In this document: positions 12,080-26,183 of the stretch, one piece after another
How positions within the stretch are numbered: the stretch's first letter is position 1
How the letters are laid out: each line of letters starts with the position of its first letter
The notes under the pieces: model-generated
The model's input: the letters and a program-made list of their open reading frames with translations, nothing else
Databases searched by the model: none
Told to the model about the DNA's origin: nothing
Assembly: GCA_004009845.1 (NCBI GenBank)
Contig: RMBW01000057.1
Location: forward strand, 143,847-207,846
DNA: 64,000 nt
Direction: 5' to 3'
Origin: Davidsoniella eucalypti
Taxonomy: Eukaryota; Ascomycota; Sordariomycetes; Microascales; Ceratocystidaceae
Made by a program: the position numbers and the translations under genes

Positions 12080-15000
12080 CTAATAGCGGCTCACTTCTGA
12101 GTACGCATTGATATCACTCTCCGGATACGGTGGCTCATATGGCGTCCGTCCACCTCTATGCTGCACGCCAAGCTCCGTATCATCATCATCGTAATCATCG
12201 TCAGAAGCCGATCTCAAAGAGGCATCACGGTGACGCATGTACATCTCATCGTCAAGCTGGCGCTGTCGTTCTTCTTCGGCCTCCTTTTGCGCACGAGACT
12301 TGCGTCTGAAGCTTAGTAGTCGCTTAAAAGCCGAAGGCCTGCTTGCCTGAGGTGGTCTAGGCACTTCGTCGTACTCATCTGCTCTATCTACCATGCTTTC
12401 TTGTGCTAGTTGCATGTCTCTAAGCTCGGCTTCTTGTGTGGCGTGCTCGTGCTCTTCTAGTGCACGCTCGTCCTCCTCGTTAAAGAACAGCCGTGGAACT
12501 AGTAGACGGTATGGAATCGTACGACCTGCCGGATCACGTTGGTCAATCTCCATGTGTAGACAGATATCGAGAGCGCCCTCTAAATCTACTTCATGTTCTG
12601 CCGCATTCTTGCGTTGCTTTGCTGTCAGCGTAGTCGGCGACCGTTTGAACGGCCGTGACATGGGATCTTCACTAGCGTTGCCAGTAACAACTGGAACACC
12701 AGTGGGACCCCGAGCGGCGGCCGTAAAGTGAGCTTCATCGCCAACCATAAATTCGGCTGCCCCATCATCGTAGGCCGCACCACCACGAAGACGTCCGTTT
12801 CCACGGCGACTGCTAGGCGGTCGACGGTCCTCATCATCGTCGTCATCGTAGTCATAGCCATGGTCATAACCATAGCTATTCACAGGGTTGGTTACTGTGT
12901 ACATATCCGATGCAGGTTGAGGCGGACGAGAAGAGTACCCACGACAGTCAGCGTATTCATCACGGCTGTCACGGTAGGGCTGAATCAGCGGCGAGGTCGG
13001 CCGCGCGACTTTGCTTGAGTTATCTGCTGAAGTAATTCTAGACTCGTTGACAGATGACTGTGTAGGCAATGTGGAAGTCTGATGGGCCGGCCGGCCCTGG
13101 TATGTCGCTGTCGGCACTGCACTTATCATGGATGACGAAACGCGGGAGTAATCACGTGAAACAACCGAAGAGGCTGCCGCCTGGTTGTGATGGGTAGGAC
13201 TAGACGCCACATTATTGCGACTAGCCAACAGTGATGGTGCAGTTTGTGTCACTGCGTTGGAATAGTTGCCAAGCGAATGAGTTTCAAGCTGGCCTTCTGT
13301 TAGCCCGCGGCGTTCTTTGCCAGATCGAGGTGGGTGTGTCGGATAGGAAATCGGCACGATCGGCCGGTCGTAAGCATCTTGGTCTGAGAAATCTTCGTCT
13401 TGCCAATCGTCACGAGAATCACGGCTGTCATCGTCACGCAGCTTATCATCCTTCTTTCTACCAAAGCCCAGCATTCTCGTCAAGCTAAGAGAGCGGCGGG
13501 GCTTTCCAACGATATCAGCGGAGGGCAGGCCATTGGCATCGACTGTGCCAGGCTGGTCAAGCGACTGGCGACCCCGGTTGCTACGCTGCGAAAGGCTGCG
13601 GAAGATGCCACCAGCACCGGCACGGCCAGTAGTGGTTATAGGCGGTCTTGAGATGTCAGTCTGTGAAACAGTCTTGCGGCGGTACGGCATGGCGTTCGAC
13701 AGGCGACGGAGAAGACTCGTCTTGCGTACGGGCGGTTGGGTAGAGTTGCTAGCAGAGTCCAAGACACCCTGGGCACCAGAGGGTGCCGGCGTTGGCGCTG
13801 GTGTTGAGCCAGGCGTCCATGGACGAATGGAGCACCAGTTACGACGTGGGAGAAGATGCTTGTTATTACGCGGGGTGCCGTCGACATCGTGAGTAAAGAT
13901 AGGGATCATGCTTTCATCGGTATCCCTATCAAAGTGATGGACCTTGTTACGCTTGTTCAACACATCGGCAAGCAGATTTGGCGGCGGTGCGTTCGCAATG
14001 GCTGATGAAATGACGTTGGGCATATAGCGGAAGTCACGATGCTTTGGGACCGGAGATGGCATCTTAGGGTTCGAGTAGAACTGGCCAACTCCGCCCAAGT
14101 GAACATCGCCACTGAGAATTGTTACACGCACAGACTTGATCATGGCAATATCTTGCAATTGCTCGACGATTTCCCGTCGTTCGGCCTTGTGGTTCTTGGC
14201 AGTCCAATGGTCGTTCAAATCATCCAACACCTCCACGCCACCATCAATCTTGTTCAGCATACCGGCAAACTTGCGTGTGCGACCCAAAGCCTTGACTGGG
14301 TTCATCAGACGAGACGTCAGAATGTTTTCCAGCCACACCATACGAGGATACGCAATCGGCACGCCTAGTAGCACTAAAAGATGCTTGATCTCGCCTGACT
14401 TTACGTCCTTGTAGCAACGATCCATAATGCGCTCCCATGTCTCTTCTGAGACTACATCAAACTCAGTACGTTCAGTGCGTCCATCAATAGCCAGTAACGC
14501 TACATCTGCACCCAGATCCACCAGAATGCTTCGACTAACTTCGTTTATATAGGGTCCTGGCTTAAGACCAAGAATCCAGCTAGGCTCCGACTCCTCAGTC
14601 TCGTCAGCTACGCTCTGGTGTTGAAAAAGCATGTAGTACTTGAACGCAACGGCGCCTAGACCACTGAACACGGGCGACTTCATCGAGTGGTGCGGATAAG
14701 ATCCGTAGCCGTCAATGATATCATGGTCGTCCAGCATGTTGACCATGGGAATCTGAGAGTTGGCCAGCGAGAATAAGCCTTGCGAGTACCACGTGCAGTA
14801 ACGCTCTAGGTAGAAAGATTCCAGCTCGTCTTGCATTTCGCGGGTGAACGGCGCCGTGTGCTTGTGCAGCGGGTTCTTGGTAGCCAGCCACTGGCTGAAT
14901 AGATCGCACTGCTTAGATACTGAGTCGCAGTATAGCTGATCGCCACCTCCAATCATCACGTGGAAAGGTGTCGACTGGTGGGCTCCAAGAACATCACGCC

Positions 15001-18000
15001 ACATGGGGTCTGGGCCACAGTACTCATCGGGATTGACGCTCGTACTGAAGCCATTGCAGCTGTAGAACATTGTGTTCATTGACTTGCCCTTGGCAGGCAC
15101 CCAGAAGCCAGTCGCCGGGCCACGGTTGATACGATAGGCAATGCGTTGATCTCGGCCCGTCATTTCCACTTCGATATTGAAGCGCCAAAACGTCATGCCG
15201 CGCTCTGTGTGTAGCCGGAAGCCGCGCACTTCTTTGAACTTGCTCATAGACTCGCCATCGATTTCCATAGCTTTGCGGCGCGCATGGAAGGATCCGGGGA
15301 TCTCAGTGATACCGTCGTCGCCGTCACGCAGAGTGCGTCGTGTCTCGTACAGTCCGTTCTCGCTCTCATCGTGCGAGAGATCCTTGGCACTGTCAATGTA
15401 GTCTAGAGGGCGCACATATAAGGTTTCACCACGGCGTCCAACCTTGGGATGGCTAGCGATCGGGTCGATGCGGTCGTATGGACCATGAGTCTCGGGGTTG
15501 TGTGGGTCATAGAGCCCAATGGGCTGGACGAAAAAGCGCAAAGTCGGCGCGATCTCGTAATGTGACTCGTCATCTTGGGTCACAATCATGACGGTGCCAC
15601 GCCAGTATTCACGATCGCGCGCACAAACAGCCGTAGATGAATTGCGGAAGCGCCCCGGAAGGCGTTCCTTGCGGATTCCTGTGTAACGCAGCAATGGTCC
15701 ACACTTGAGGTAGAGTTGAGGACGGAATTTGGTTGGAGCTGCGTATGTGTTAGTGTGATTTTCTAGCTTCTGGTGTCATTATTATAGTCAGCACTTACCA
15801 TCCTTGCGGTCGTTGTATTCGCCATCGAAAGCCTCCGCCTTAAGAGGTCTTGATGACAAACTTCCGGCGCGACGTCGACCATTCTCGGCCGAAACGGGCG
15901 TCTTGGAGGCTGCTATAGGAGCCTCTGCCACAGCGGGAGCTTGATCATAATCAGCACCCCACCAGGCAGACTCTACTGTTTCCACCACCGCTTTTGGTTG
16001 TACCACAGGCTGCACTTCCTCCCGGGGGTGGCTGAGATCTAGGAGCGATCCACTCAAGGTTCCAACAGTTCCCTTGCGCCATTCATCCAGGAACTTTGGT
16101 GGTTCGTACAGACCAGTCCCAGGCTTCAGCTCTTCATGGGCATACATCATGTTAGAAATTCTGTGGTGATGTTCGTGGCGCTCCTGCTCCTGCTGACGCT
16201 GTCTAAGGAGCTCTCGGGGAGCAGGCTCTTCCTGTGAACTATCACTAGCATAGTTCTCGTCAACAATGGATTGCACGATCTCTTCCATGGTTGGCTCTGT
16301 GGCAACAGCAGTGGCCGTAGTAGCAACGTCGGCAGTAGCGGGAGCTATGGTAGGGAATGGAACAGTAGCCTGGTCAGCTTTGTTTGGCGAGGGACCACGG
16401 GAGCTTATCTGTCGACGGGTAGGAACTACATCTAACTGCTGGCCTGACGATACATATACAGACTGAGCCTCAGCACTCGCACTAGCCATGGAAGCTGCCT
16501 TTTGGGCCTGGTGCTTCTCAGACTCCACCCGCAGTCTGTAGAAAGGATCGTTTGGCGGGTCCTTTTGCAGTTTATTGCTATTGCGACGAGCAATGCTGGA
16601 GAAGCTAAACGAAGAGGTGCGCTTAGGCGGCAGCGGCGGCTCATGTGGGTTCATAAGAATTGGATCGGGGACAAATGGAACGTCCAAAGGTGCGGTATAT
16701 GGTTCCCGCAATGTTGTCGACCTTGATTTTGTATCAAACTGAGCTTGCTGTTCTTGCTGGTGCTGGTAGTCGCTCTGGACTTGGGTCCCGTAATTGGCTT
16801 GGTCCTGAGTGTACTCGTATGCAGTTTCCTGGTATGGCATCTGAATAGCAGCTGACTCGAGAATTGAGATGTCAATGGGCTCTGGAGAAACCTGGCGCTG
16901 GCTTCGACGGGAACTAGACGTGGCAAAATCGTTGTCGATGGCCCCAGACATTCTGCGTTCCCGAAAGCTCTTGTTCCGCTGTACGGTGCCTTTGATGCTG
17001 TCTGGTAGCGTCATCTCACCGTGGACAGAAGGTCTGCGCTTGTGCGAGCCAGTGACTTCGGCAGATACAGTGTTCTGTGTGACCGGAGGTGTAGATCGGG
17101 GAGCTTCGGCCGGAGGCTGCGCCAGGGGGCTCTTATGTAAAGGCTGTATTGTTTGTGTCGGAGTCGTAGCTACCGACTGCTGGGGAGCAAAGACTTCGGT
17201 ATATTTCCGGGGAGTTCCCTGGGGTGTTGTCGAGACGATAGACGAGAGTCTGCCAATATTGACATCACGAGAGCTATTAGGGTTTGGAGGCGGAGCTGGG
17301 CTCTGTGTCGGTGTTGGCGTATTCTGCTCCAAGTAAATCTTGTCGATCTCAAGATTGGAGCGCTCTCGGGCACGGCGTTCGGCAGCCTCCATTCGGGCGC
17401 GCTTCTCTTCTTTCGTCATGCTATCGAGCGTCAGCTCAAGCTTCTGGAGGGGGGATCGGTTACTAGCAAACTTTCTACGGCTGCGGGGAACGGCAGCACT
17501 TGCGTGTCGACGGCTATCAGGCGTCTGGGACGGCGAGGTTATGGTCACATGGCGGGTGTTTCCAGACGGCACTTCCCGAGTGGAAATCATGGAGCGAGGA
17601 GACTGTGTCGCCATCGTATTGTACTCGTGGATGGAAGCAGCGCTTTCCAGACGAGACATATTGATATCCCGGGGATATGGCTCTTCAGGCGGCAACGTAG
17701 AGTATACTTCAGAAGAAGCTGGCATAGGTGAATGAGCTGGCGGCATAGGCGAATGTGCCAGCATGGGCGAATGAGCTTCGAGTAGTGGCATAGGGGAGTG
17801 AAGAGATCGTGCCTCGTACACTACAGGCGAGGTCGGGATAGAAGCCGGCATTGGAATGTGGGCCGGAATCGGCGAATGCACCGAGTCCGGCACGGGAGAT
17901 TGCTGATACGGATAGTCTCGGGATGAAGCCGGGAAGCAGCCATTGCTATGAGAGGCAGAAACGGCGGGTATGCGGTCGTAAGCCAATGTGTGCTCCGGAG

Positions 18001-18580
18001 CGTGTTCTCGCAGACGGTCTCTCGTACGAGTCCGTGTAGTCGTGATAGGCGTCGGAGACGGCGGTTGGGCATAGTTAGACCCGGAGCCAGCTCGCGGCTT
18101 GAACGACGACGCCGTCGGGATCAACGGAGAGATATCGCCGGCAGTGTGGCTCTGTGCCTCTTTGGCCCGCTGGCCTCGGCGCTTACGCTGCCTCTTGGCG
18201 GCTTCGGCATCCTGGTCAATGGCATCCGGTGTCCTCGGCCTCTCGTCGAGCCGCTGTTGCTGTTTATGTTGCTTCTGTTGTTTTTGCTGCATGGATGGTG
18301 GCCGTGGCGCCAGTGGCTGCTGCTGAAAGGTTGTTGATGTAGGGGACTGGTGATCGCCATATGACACCTCAGTGCCCATCTCAGAGCCCTGTGACAGGCC
18401 CGAATAGCGCTGACTGCTGTGGTTCGCAGGCCGTTTTTGCAACGACGGCTGATCACGGGTCTGGTTCGCAGCAGTTGCTACAGAGTTGTTGTAAGGATAG
18501 TACGAGTCGTTGGTCATCTCGCTCTGCTGTTTCGGCTTAGGTGGAAGGTCTCCCCAGTAAGGGTTAGTTGACGAGCTCAT
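12080..18580 (-). CDS. Giant fungal PhoD-like metallophosphatase
   Basis: This belongs to the fungal PhoD-like (alkaline phosphatase D type) phosphoesterase family; the physiological substrate is not established. There are two exons, 18580-15799 and 15738-12080, joined across a 60-nt intron (GTAAGTGC...ACGCAG), giving 2146 residues. The first about 900 residues are low-complexity and disordered (P/S/Q-rich), starting MSSSTNPYWGDLPP and including HSPMP repeats. The catalytic domain spans about 1000-1520, with metal-ligand motifs GGGDQLYCD (about 1185), DDHDIIDGYGSYPHHS (about 1260) and SGDVHLGGVGQFY (about 1470). The last 550 residues are again disordered, with RRLS/RRKS-like basic-phospho motifs and acidic runs. 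No signal peptide or membrane segment is seen, suggesting a cytosolic or membrane-peripheral enzyme. The exon junction falls just before the conserved core, so the long N-terminal part is a real fused extension and not a separate gene. Confidence 0.88.
17721..17800 (-). repeat. Coding tandem repeat, HSPMP units in the PhoD-like protein
   Basis: Four imperfect units encoding HSPM(P/L) with variable 3-6 residue spacers lie in tandem inside exon 1 of the PhoD-like gene. Related units (HSPIP, HIPMP) follow N-terminally. Each SP is a potential proline-directed phosphorylation site. The repeat is in frame, so unit number can vary without breaking the gene. Confidence 0.75.
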
Positions 18581-21500
18581 CGTTTAAGGGCCGACCCGAT
18601 GAATTCTCTAGAGAAGGTCCCCAGCGCTGGAATTAGCGGGATTTGAAGCTCTGTTGAGGCGGTTTTATTTTTTGAAGGGGGTAGGTAGTAAGCTTGGACA
18701 AGCTTAAATCTAGGGAAGGGGAAAAAAACAGGAGCTCAAGAAAACAATAGGCTTTGTTTGGTATTAGCAGGCAAAGAATAATGCAAGGAAGATAGGCGAA
18801 AGAAACACGGTTCAAAGCATCACGTTGAACCAAAGAAGAGAAAAAGATGCCTTTTTTATAACTCGCGAGATTCGCAGCCTCGCGATAATTGTGAAAAAAA
18901 CTTCACCTGGAAAAATAAAAGAAGAATCAAATTCAAGACAACAGGGAAAGGGCCAGGAAGAAATGGCTAGGAAGGCGCGGCGAGGCTGGAGTCACTAGAT
19001 GAAGAAGGATCACAGCTTCACGTCGCCTGACTGAAAGTAATTGCTGTCCTCGTACAAACTTCACATATATTGCTTATTACATATGCATGTGTGAAGGCGT
19101 TGAGCGGCAATTACTTCAATTACTTCTACTAGTACCACAAACTACGGAGGTTGGGCACCCAGCTTCTTTCCCAAAACAACGGCATCAAACTAATCAAGCC
19201 CAGCAGTAATTGCTCTCCAAGCAGATACGGCAATTATCTAAGAGAGAAGGGCAGACCCCTGCTCTAACCATCCATTTGATTTGTTCCTTCCCCGTTAAGC
19301 TCTGTACCTACCCTCCCTGTTCCTTCAACATGTGTACAGATCTACAAATGTGTATAACTACATATGTCTGTATGTACGTAGATTGGCTACGGCGCTGCAG
19401 CCTTAATATTGAAGCCTCTGTTCCATGATATGAGGCTTCCTACAGCCATTTTCTTTTTTTCTGCTTTTAGCCGATATGCTTCTCTTTCGGGTTTTCAGGC
19501 CCGTAGCGATGGGATTCAACACATGTGAAGCCACCGCTTCGGCTGGTTGGCCGCAGATATCTTAGAAATCCTAGCAGGGCCTATCAGATAGGTCTACAGG
19601 GAGAAGGACCTGCAGATAAACTTAACAGAATGGTATCTGTAATATGTAAAGGCCCGTACCAGAGGCAGGCAGATGCAAAAAGATACAGAATCAGGAAGGG
19701 CTATCCCAGGCAGCAAAAACAGGAGGTTGAACTTGAACAAGATCAGCCAGGTCTGGTTGGTCTCAGTGCCATCTCATCTATTGTCGGCAACGGGTCTAGG
19801 GTTAATACGCCTCAGTACCGATCACAGAAGCGTTTTTTAGCCACGGGTTACCAGCAATCTTTGTTCATGCTCTAAGCTTTTAGGCGATGGCTTGAGCTCG
19901 TCACGACCTAGGATATTAGTCTTCGGCTCTGCTTCTATGCAGACGAGCGATTCCCTATATGCACAATGATCAGTAAACGAGGCCTTGGCCACAGTGTCCT
20001 CTATAGCATAGTATCGGACTGTCAGAGCAAGCTCCAGGCCATCAGTCTAGACTCTGTTGGCCTTACGGCCCAACGTAGCTCAAACAACGGCTCCCCCGTA
20101 TCAAATCCTCAAACCAGCTGCATCAAATACGTACTTTAACTATGAGGCGAAATCTCTCTACTAAGAAGCGAACTGTCATGTCGTGTCAGTGTCATATAAG
20201 CTGGGTTAGGAGAAGATGGCCAAGACATAGATAGGCAAGACCTGTCTTTCTTTGCACCCTCAAAATAACTTCCAATGTAGCAGCAAGTTAAAAAGAGGTT
20301 CAGATTAACTGGAGTTTCATGGTAAGGCTTTCTCCCTCTATAAAATGTCGCATGAACAACATCATGTTGTTCCACGTTATTTTTCTATGCACGTACAGTG
20401 CATATTTACACCATTAGGCGCTACCAGCACATTCTTGATTCTATGAAGGCTATATATGATATGGCGTATCTATATGTAAATTCACCATTGTGTGGCGTCC
20501 ATCCATGCAGTTCCTTAGCGAAGCCATTCACGAGATCATGTGAAGATGTTTTAGTATTCTTAGAATATGTATATACCTTGAGAAGCTGCTAGTATCAGTA
20601 CCACCACCGCGTGTAATCCCAGATTATCAGATCAAGTGCGCAGTCAAATGCTGTACAAAGATAATATATATTCCGGTATCGTACTACATATATATGGCTT
20701 TCGATTAATAGAACTTAGAGTTGCAAGCAAACCTTACAAAGCTGACACTATATTTATTTACAGGTATTTGATCTTGGCATATTTTCTCAGTTGTTGGGAG
20801 AATAGGGTTAATAACCCTATATACATTAAGTCCTAAATCAGGTATAATAGTTCTCATTCAAGAAAATATTGAGTATAAAAGCCTATTGAAGGGATATTTG
20901 AGTTGATTGACTCTTAGTACATCATTATATTTTGATCAAAAGAGGGTTTGAATAAGCAGGCTCTTGATGATGTAGAAACAAAGAAATGATGGCCACCCAC
21001 CATAATGGGGCTCAAAGAAGATTCTCTGCACGTTTCACCGGTAGACCCGACCCGGCTTTTGTTACTGGCTTGTGTTTGTATACGATACGATGAATGCTTT
21101 ACTAACAGCATATGCAACTAGTAGCATGTATTGGCCCTACAATATTAATGGGCTAAAAAAAGATGCATGTACGGACAGCGCCACATTAAATGAATCAAGT
21201 TAAACGTGAGACTTGAGAACACGAGAAAGTAGACGGTCACTTGTTTAGCTGCTGAGCTGGAGATTTAATGATACTGCTGTGATAGCTAGTACTGGCGTTT
21301 CATGCAAGGGTAGCCAGTGTTTTATAGTGACAGTTGAGACGTTGAGGCGTGGCGTTGTCCATTTTTAGTGGGTGCACGCCACGAAGGTCGCTATGGAAGC
21401 ACCGAATAACACCAGAGGGCGCCACAGTCAGCCAGTAAAATCTAGTGAGGAATTGGGCAGATTAGAGGATACCTATAGGGGGGGGCCTGTGCAGCTAGTT

Positions 21501-22674
21501 CTACCGTGGCCAGCTCTAGTCGGCGATCATCGTAGGCTAAACATAGATTAGGACCAACTAATGTCGGACTGACGGTAGCTTTGGGCGCGGAGCTATGTCG
21601 TCAATAGGGTGCTAACGGATGATCTAATAGGCACCAAAGACAATTCCCCTTCAAGATTGGGAGATTTGTTAGATTGAATAGCGCGTGGAGAGGATCAAAA
21701 GAGAGAAGTAATGAGAAGATAGCAGTGCCAATGTAGGGAAGGAAGAATATAGATGAGAAAAAGGAACACGGCCACGCCGACCTCCAAGAAAAAGTGAAGT
21801 CAAGAAGCAAAAAATAAGAAGTATCGTCTGAAGAAGCAACTTGAGCGTTGTTACTTGTGTATGGTTTTTTGAAACATGCCTTGACTTTGAATTGACTTAT
21901 GTCGATGCTTTTCCTTTAGTTTCCCTTTTTCATTTATGCCGGCTCTTCTCTTTCTTCTTCTTCATCACAACAGTCATCATATTTCTTTGTTGTGCACTAC
22001 CCAAATATATCATTTACAACTCACATCACATTGCATCTTGCATTCACTTGGTTGCGAGTCAAAGCCTCCTTTATTGACCCAGACTGCTGCTATATTACAA
22101 CGTCATCAGGGCCTGTTATTATTTGCTACCCGCTGATTCTGCACTGTATTTTGCAATTTGCTTTTGAACAAGCCACTGTTTGATTTCAGACGTCTTGTTA
22201 TTCTGCCGTTGGCAGGCTAGACTAGGTGGTGAGTCTTATTGCCACACCATGCTTTTAGCGATATCTGCCTTCTATGCCCTAAACACAGACAACAACATCT
22301 AACAACCACCAATGCTTCGGCTCTTTTTCTAATGTTCTGATAGTATCATAGTTCGAATTCGACATTCCCTATTGCGACTGCTTTCGTTTGAGAGATCGAC
22401 CTCCTTTGTTGACTGCTTTCTCTCTCTGTATTCGTTTAGTTTGCTTTTCCTTTCACCGAATCTTGCTGTGTGTGTGCGTGGCTTGTTCTTTTTTCTCTCA
22501 TTGTTTGCCTTGACACAATATCATTATTCGAGGCGTTGCTTAGCCTTCTTACACGACAGACTCTACGCAATCGCCGAATACAAACCCTCGCCGACCATTT
22601 TGTATACATATACGTTTCATACTCTACTAGACGAAGCTCAGCTTCACACCCGAATTCCCTTCCCCGTTCTCGTT
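18581..22674. other. 4.1-kb divergent intergenic region, PhoD-like / kexin
   Basis: This holds the promoter of the PhoD-like gene on the left and the pyrimidine-rich promoter and leader of the kexin gene on the right (from about 21,840). The stretch 19,500-20,140 is less AT-rich and has a 116-codon open frame, but that frame begins with GTG, matches no family I know and lacks splice or promoter context. Two TCGCGA words lie near 18,863 and 18,884 upstream of the PhoD-like gene. No gene is supported. Confidence 0.55.
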
Positions 22675-25330
22675 ATGAGGCTATCAACTTTAGTCGGCCT
22701 CGCCGTAGGCCTGGCACATGCCGTCACCGCCTCCTCAACTAACATCCCGACTATCGACGTCGAAGCCTCAGACCACTATGTCTTGAATCTGCGATCAGAG
22801 ACAAATCCTCTCGACGTTGCTGCTCGCCTGGGTCTGCGCTACGATGGCCAGCTGGGCGCACTCGACAACCTGCATGTCTTCACCGGTGAAAAGACCGAGA
22901 GAGACATTGCCTCCGATGCCGTTGCTATGAGCAAGCGCCGTCAAAGATCGTTGAGTGAGGTAGATGTTTTAGATAGTGTGCGCTTCGTTCAAAAGCAAAA
23001 GCTCAAGCCTATGATGCAAAAGCGCAGTATCCCACCGCGCCCAGAAGACTATCGACCTCGGCCCCGTGACTTTGGCCTCAGAGATGACAAGCTCGTAGCA
23101 CAGCGAACCGACGTCATGAAGACCCTCGGCATCAAGGATCCAATTTTCAAGGACCAATGGCATCTGTTCAACACCGAACAGCCCGGCCACGACATCAACG
23201 TCACTGGTCTTTGGCTGGAGGGTATCACCGGCAATGGATCTATCGTTGCCATGGTCGACGATGGTCTTGACATGCACACTGATGATCTGAAGGACAATTA
23301 CTACGCCGAGGGCTCGTGGGACTTCAACGACAAGGGCCCCGAGCCTAGCCCCAAGTTGTCTGACGACCATCACGGCACCCGCTGTGCTGGCGAGATCGCT
23401 GCTGGCCGCAACGACGCCTGCGGTCTTGGCGTGGCGTACGAATCGCGCATATCGGGTCTCCGTATTCTTAGCAAGTTCATCACCGATGCTGATGAGGCAC
23501 TAGCCATGACCTACGACTTCCAAAACAACCAGATTTACTCGTGCTCCTGGGGTCCACCAGATGATGGCAGAGCCATGGAGGCACCTGGCATTCTTATTCG
23601 CCAGGCCATGCTCAAGGGTGTCCAAGACGGTCGTGATGGCAAGGGCTCCATATACGTCTTTGCTAGTGGTAACGGTGCTGCTAGCGGCGACAACTGTAAC
23701 TTTGATGGATATACGAACTCTATCTACAGTATCACCGTGGGTGCCGTTGACCGCCATGGTGACCATCCGTACTATTCTGAGAAGTGCTCAGCAAACATGG
23801 TGGTGACCTATTCCAGTGGCGGAAATGATGCCATTGTAAGTAGTACTACATAGAAACTCGATATCACTTGGCAACACTAGGCTAACATAGAGATTATAGC
23901 ACACTACTGATATCGGAAATACCTGTTACGACAAGCACGGTGGTACTTCGGCTGCTGCGCCCATGGCTGCTGGTATTTTTGCGCTTGTTCTACAGGTCCG
24001 CCCCGACTTGACATGGAGAGATTTACAGTATCTTGCTATGCAGACTGCTGTTCAAATTCACGCCGAAGATGAGAATGAATGGAAGCTCACGTCCATCGGT
24101 CGCCCATTCAGTCACACCTATGGCTACGGAAAGTTGGATTCATACGGCATCGTCAAAGCTGCTGAGAATTGGCAGCTCGTGAAACCACAATCCTGGTTCT
24201 TTTCCCCGTGGCAACACGTCAACAAGACAATCCCTCAGGGCGAAGAAGGCCTGGTTAGCGAGTACAAGGTTACCGAGCAGATGCTTAAGGACGCCAACCT
24301 GGAGCGGTTAGAGCATGTCACCGTCACCATGAACGTCAAGCACGACCGTAGAGGTGATGTGAATGCCGATCTTATCAGCCCTAGCGGATTTGTTAGCCAT
24401 ATTTCTACTCCTCGCCGGCTGGATAGCTCTGCTAGTGGCTACAATGATTGGACGTTCATGAGTGTGGCTCATTGGGGCGAAAGCGGTGTTGGCACGTGGA
24501 AAATCATTCTCAAGGATACTAAGGTCAATGACCACAATGGCACTTGGATCGATTGGCATTTGAAGCTATGGGGTGAGTCTATCGATGCTGATAAGGCTAC
24601 CAAGCTCCCCATGCCGACAGACGAAGACGATGCGGATCACGACAAGATCGAAACTGAGACTGCCGCCATCTCGACTACTACTCTTCCCGCGGCGGACTCT
24701 ACTGCTCCTGCCACTGCCACTGTTGTTCCTACTGATCACCCTGACCGCCCGACCAAGCCAACTAGTACCGACGAGCCTACTGTGGCCACGACTTCTGCTG
24801 CTGCTACATCAGCCACCGAGGGCTCATCGTGGGTTGACTGGCTGCCATCGTTCGGCAGTAGTGCGCGGGTATGGATTATCGGATCTAGTGCCCTCATTGT
24901 GTTGTTCTGCATCGGCCTGGGTATCTACCTATTCCTGGCCCGCCGCAAGCGCCTGGCCAATGACAGCCGCAGTGCGTACGAATTCGAGCCTCTACAGACT
25001 GCCGAGAACGGCAACGGCGTCGAAAAGGGCGCAGGTGGAAACGGCCGCACAAGAGGTGGTGAGCTATACGACGCCTTTGCGGGCGGTAGTGACGAGGATG
25101 AGGACGATGACTTTGCCGATGTTTACAGAGATCAGCCGAGTTCTTCAGCCGTGAGATCAGTAGGCGCTGATATTGGAGCTAGTTCAAGTGGATCTGGTGG
25201 TGCTGGTCGTAGCTTAACTGACGAGCCGCTTCACACTATCGGTGATGAATCTGACGAGGAAGACGAAAACCAGGCTAGCGGACGGGTAAGTAACTCTGAT
25301 CAAGAGAATCTTCTTGGACGTCGTGCTTAA
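22675..25330 (+). CDS. kexB: Kexin-type subtilisin proprotein convertase
   Basis: This is a late-Golgi, calcium-dependent serine endoprotease that cuts secretory proproteins after dibasic (KR/RR) sites. There are two exons, 22675-23835 and 23900-25330 (64-nt intron), giving 863 residues. The order is: signal peptide (MRLSTLVGLAVGLAHAVTA), prodomain ending near MMQKRS (self-cleavage KR), S8 catalytic domain with Asp in MVDDGLD (about D195), His in HHGTRCAGE (H233), oxyanion Asn in ASGNG and Ser in GGTSAAAP (S404), P/homoB domain, a Ser/Thr/Pro-rich stalk (O-glycosylation expected), one transmembrane helix at about 712-734, and an acidic cytosolic tail. The tail has a tyrosine motif, YEFEPL, resembling the Golgi-retention signal of yeast Kex2. 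All catalytic residues are present. The open frame continues upstream only through a TTG codon; the ATG at 22675 is chosen because it gives the signal peptide. Confidence 0.96.
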
Positions 25331-26183
25331 GGGATAAAGAAACAAACTTACGTATCTTTATTGTCTTTTGTTATATATATATATTTTCATTCTTGTTTCC
25401 TTATGTCTTTTTGTTTAGAAATGGAACTCTATAGAATGCTCTCTTCTTCTTCTTTATAGTTACTCTTGGTTTGGTTGTTCTATAGATAGACCGAAAAAAA
25501 ACTTGAATAATATATGTTTTTCTATGATTTCAAAGTTGTTTCCCGGTTATCAAGGTTAAAAACATCGGTTAATCACATACTATATTTAAGGCTAAATTCA
25601 AGCCGTAACCGTATGTCTCGTGCTCATTATCAACTACGTCAGTTACATATAAAGATATAGTCATACGTATCGGTGAGCGATTATGCTCGTAGATGTAAGA
25701 AACACCTCAGGCTGTATATGTAATATCATGACTGATCTTCTCGATAAGTGCCTTATTATATATTTATATCCGTGACATATAGTGTCAATACTTGATCTTT
25801 GATAAAAACTTGTCAAATAAACCATAAAAAGGAACATCACACTAGATACATTTATTAGCAGCGATAAGGTTACTGGCAGTTGTTCCGTCTATCTCGCCTT
25901 GCTATAGGATCATATCTACCTTATCTTTGGATAGTCTAAGATAATGAAGCAATATCTGTTCTGATTTACTGATTGCGTTTACTAATTGTACTTCGATATT
26001 TATATATAAAGCATGTATTGATTTGAATATATAATAATCGAGCTTTCCATTCTCTCTATCTCTTCTTTGTTTATACCTAAGCTCTTTAAGATAGCTTTAT
26101 TACGTCCATGAAAGCAATCTTTACACCAACTACCATCAATTTTATTTATTTTCCATTCAAGTTCAATTTAAACAAAAATCACA
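25331..26183. other. AT-rich intergenic region with promoter-like sequence
   Basis: The first part holds the kexin 3' untranslated region. The right part carries a TATA-like TTTATATATAAAG near 25,998-26,010, a pyrimidine tract (26,050-26,075) and an A-rich context just before the ATG at 26,184, as expected of a fungal core promoter. No gene is seen inside. Confidence 0.5.

Noticed and set aside
19525..19875. 116-codon plus-strand frame
   Set aside because: Begins with GTG rather than ATG, has no promoter-like context and resembles no family.
22372..22674. Upstream in-frame extension of the kexin reading frame
   Set aside because: It starts with TTG and lies in the pyrimidine-rich leader; using it would hide the signal peptide that begins at the ATG at 22675.
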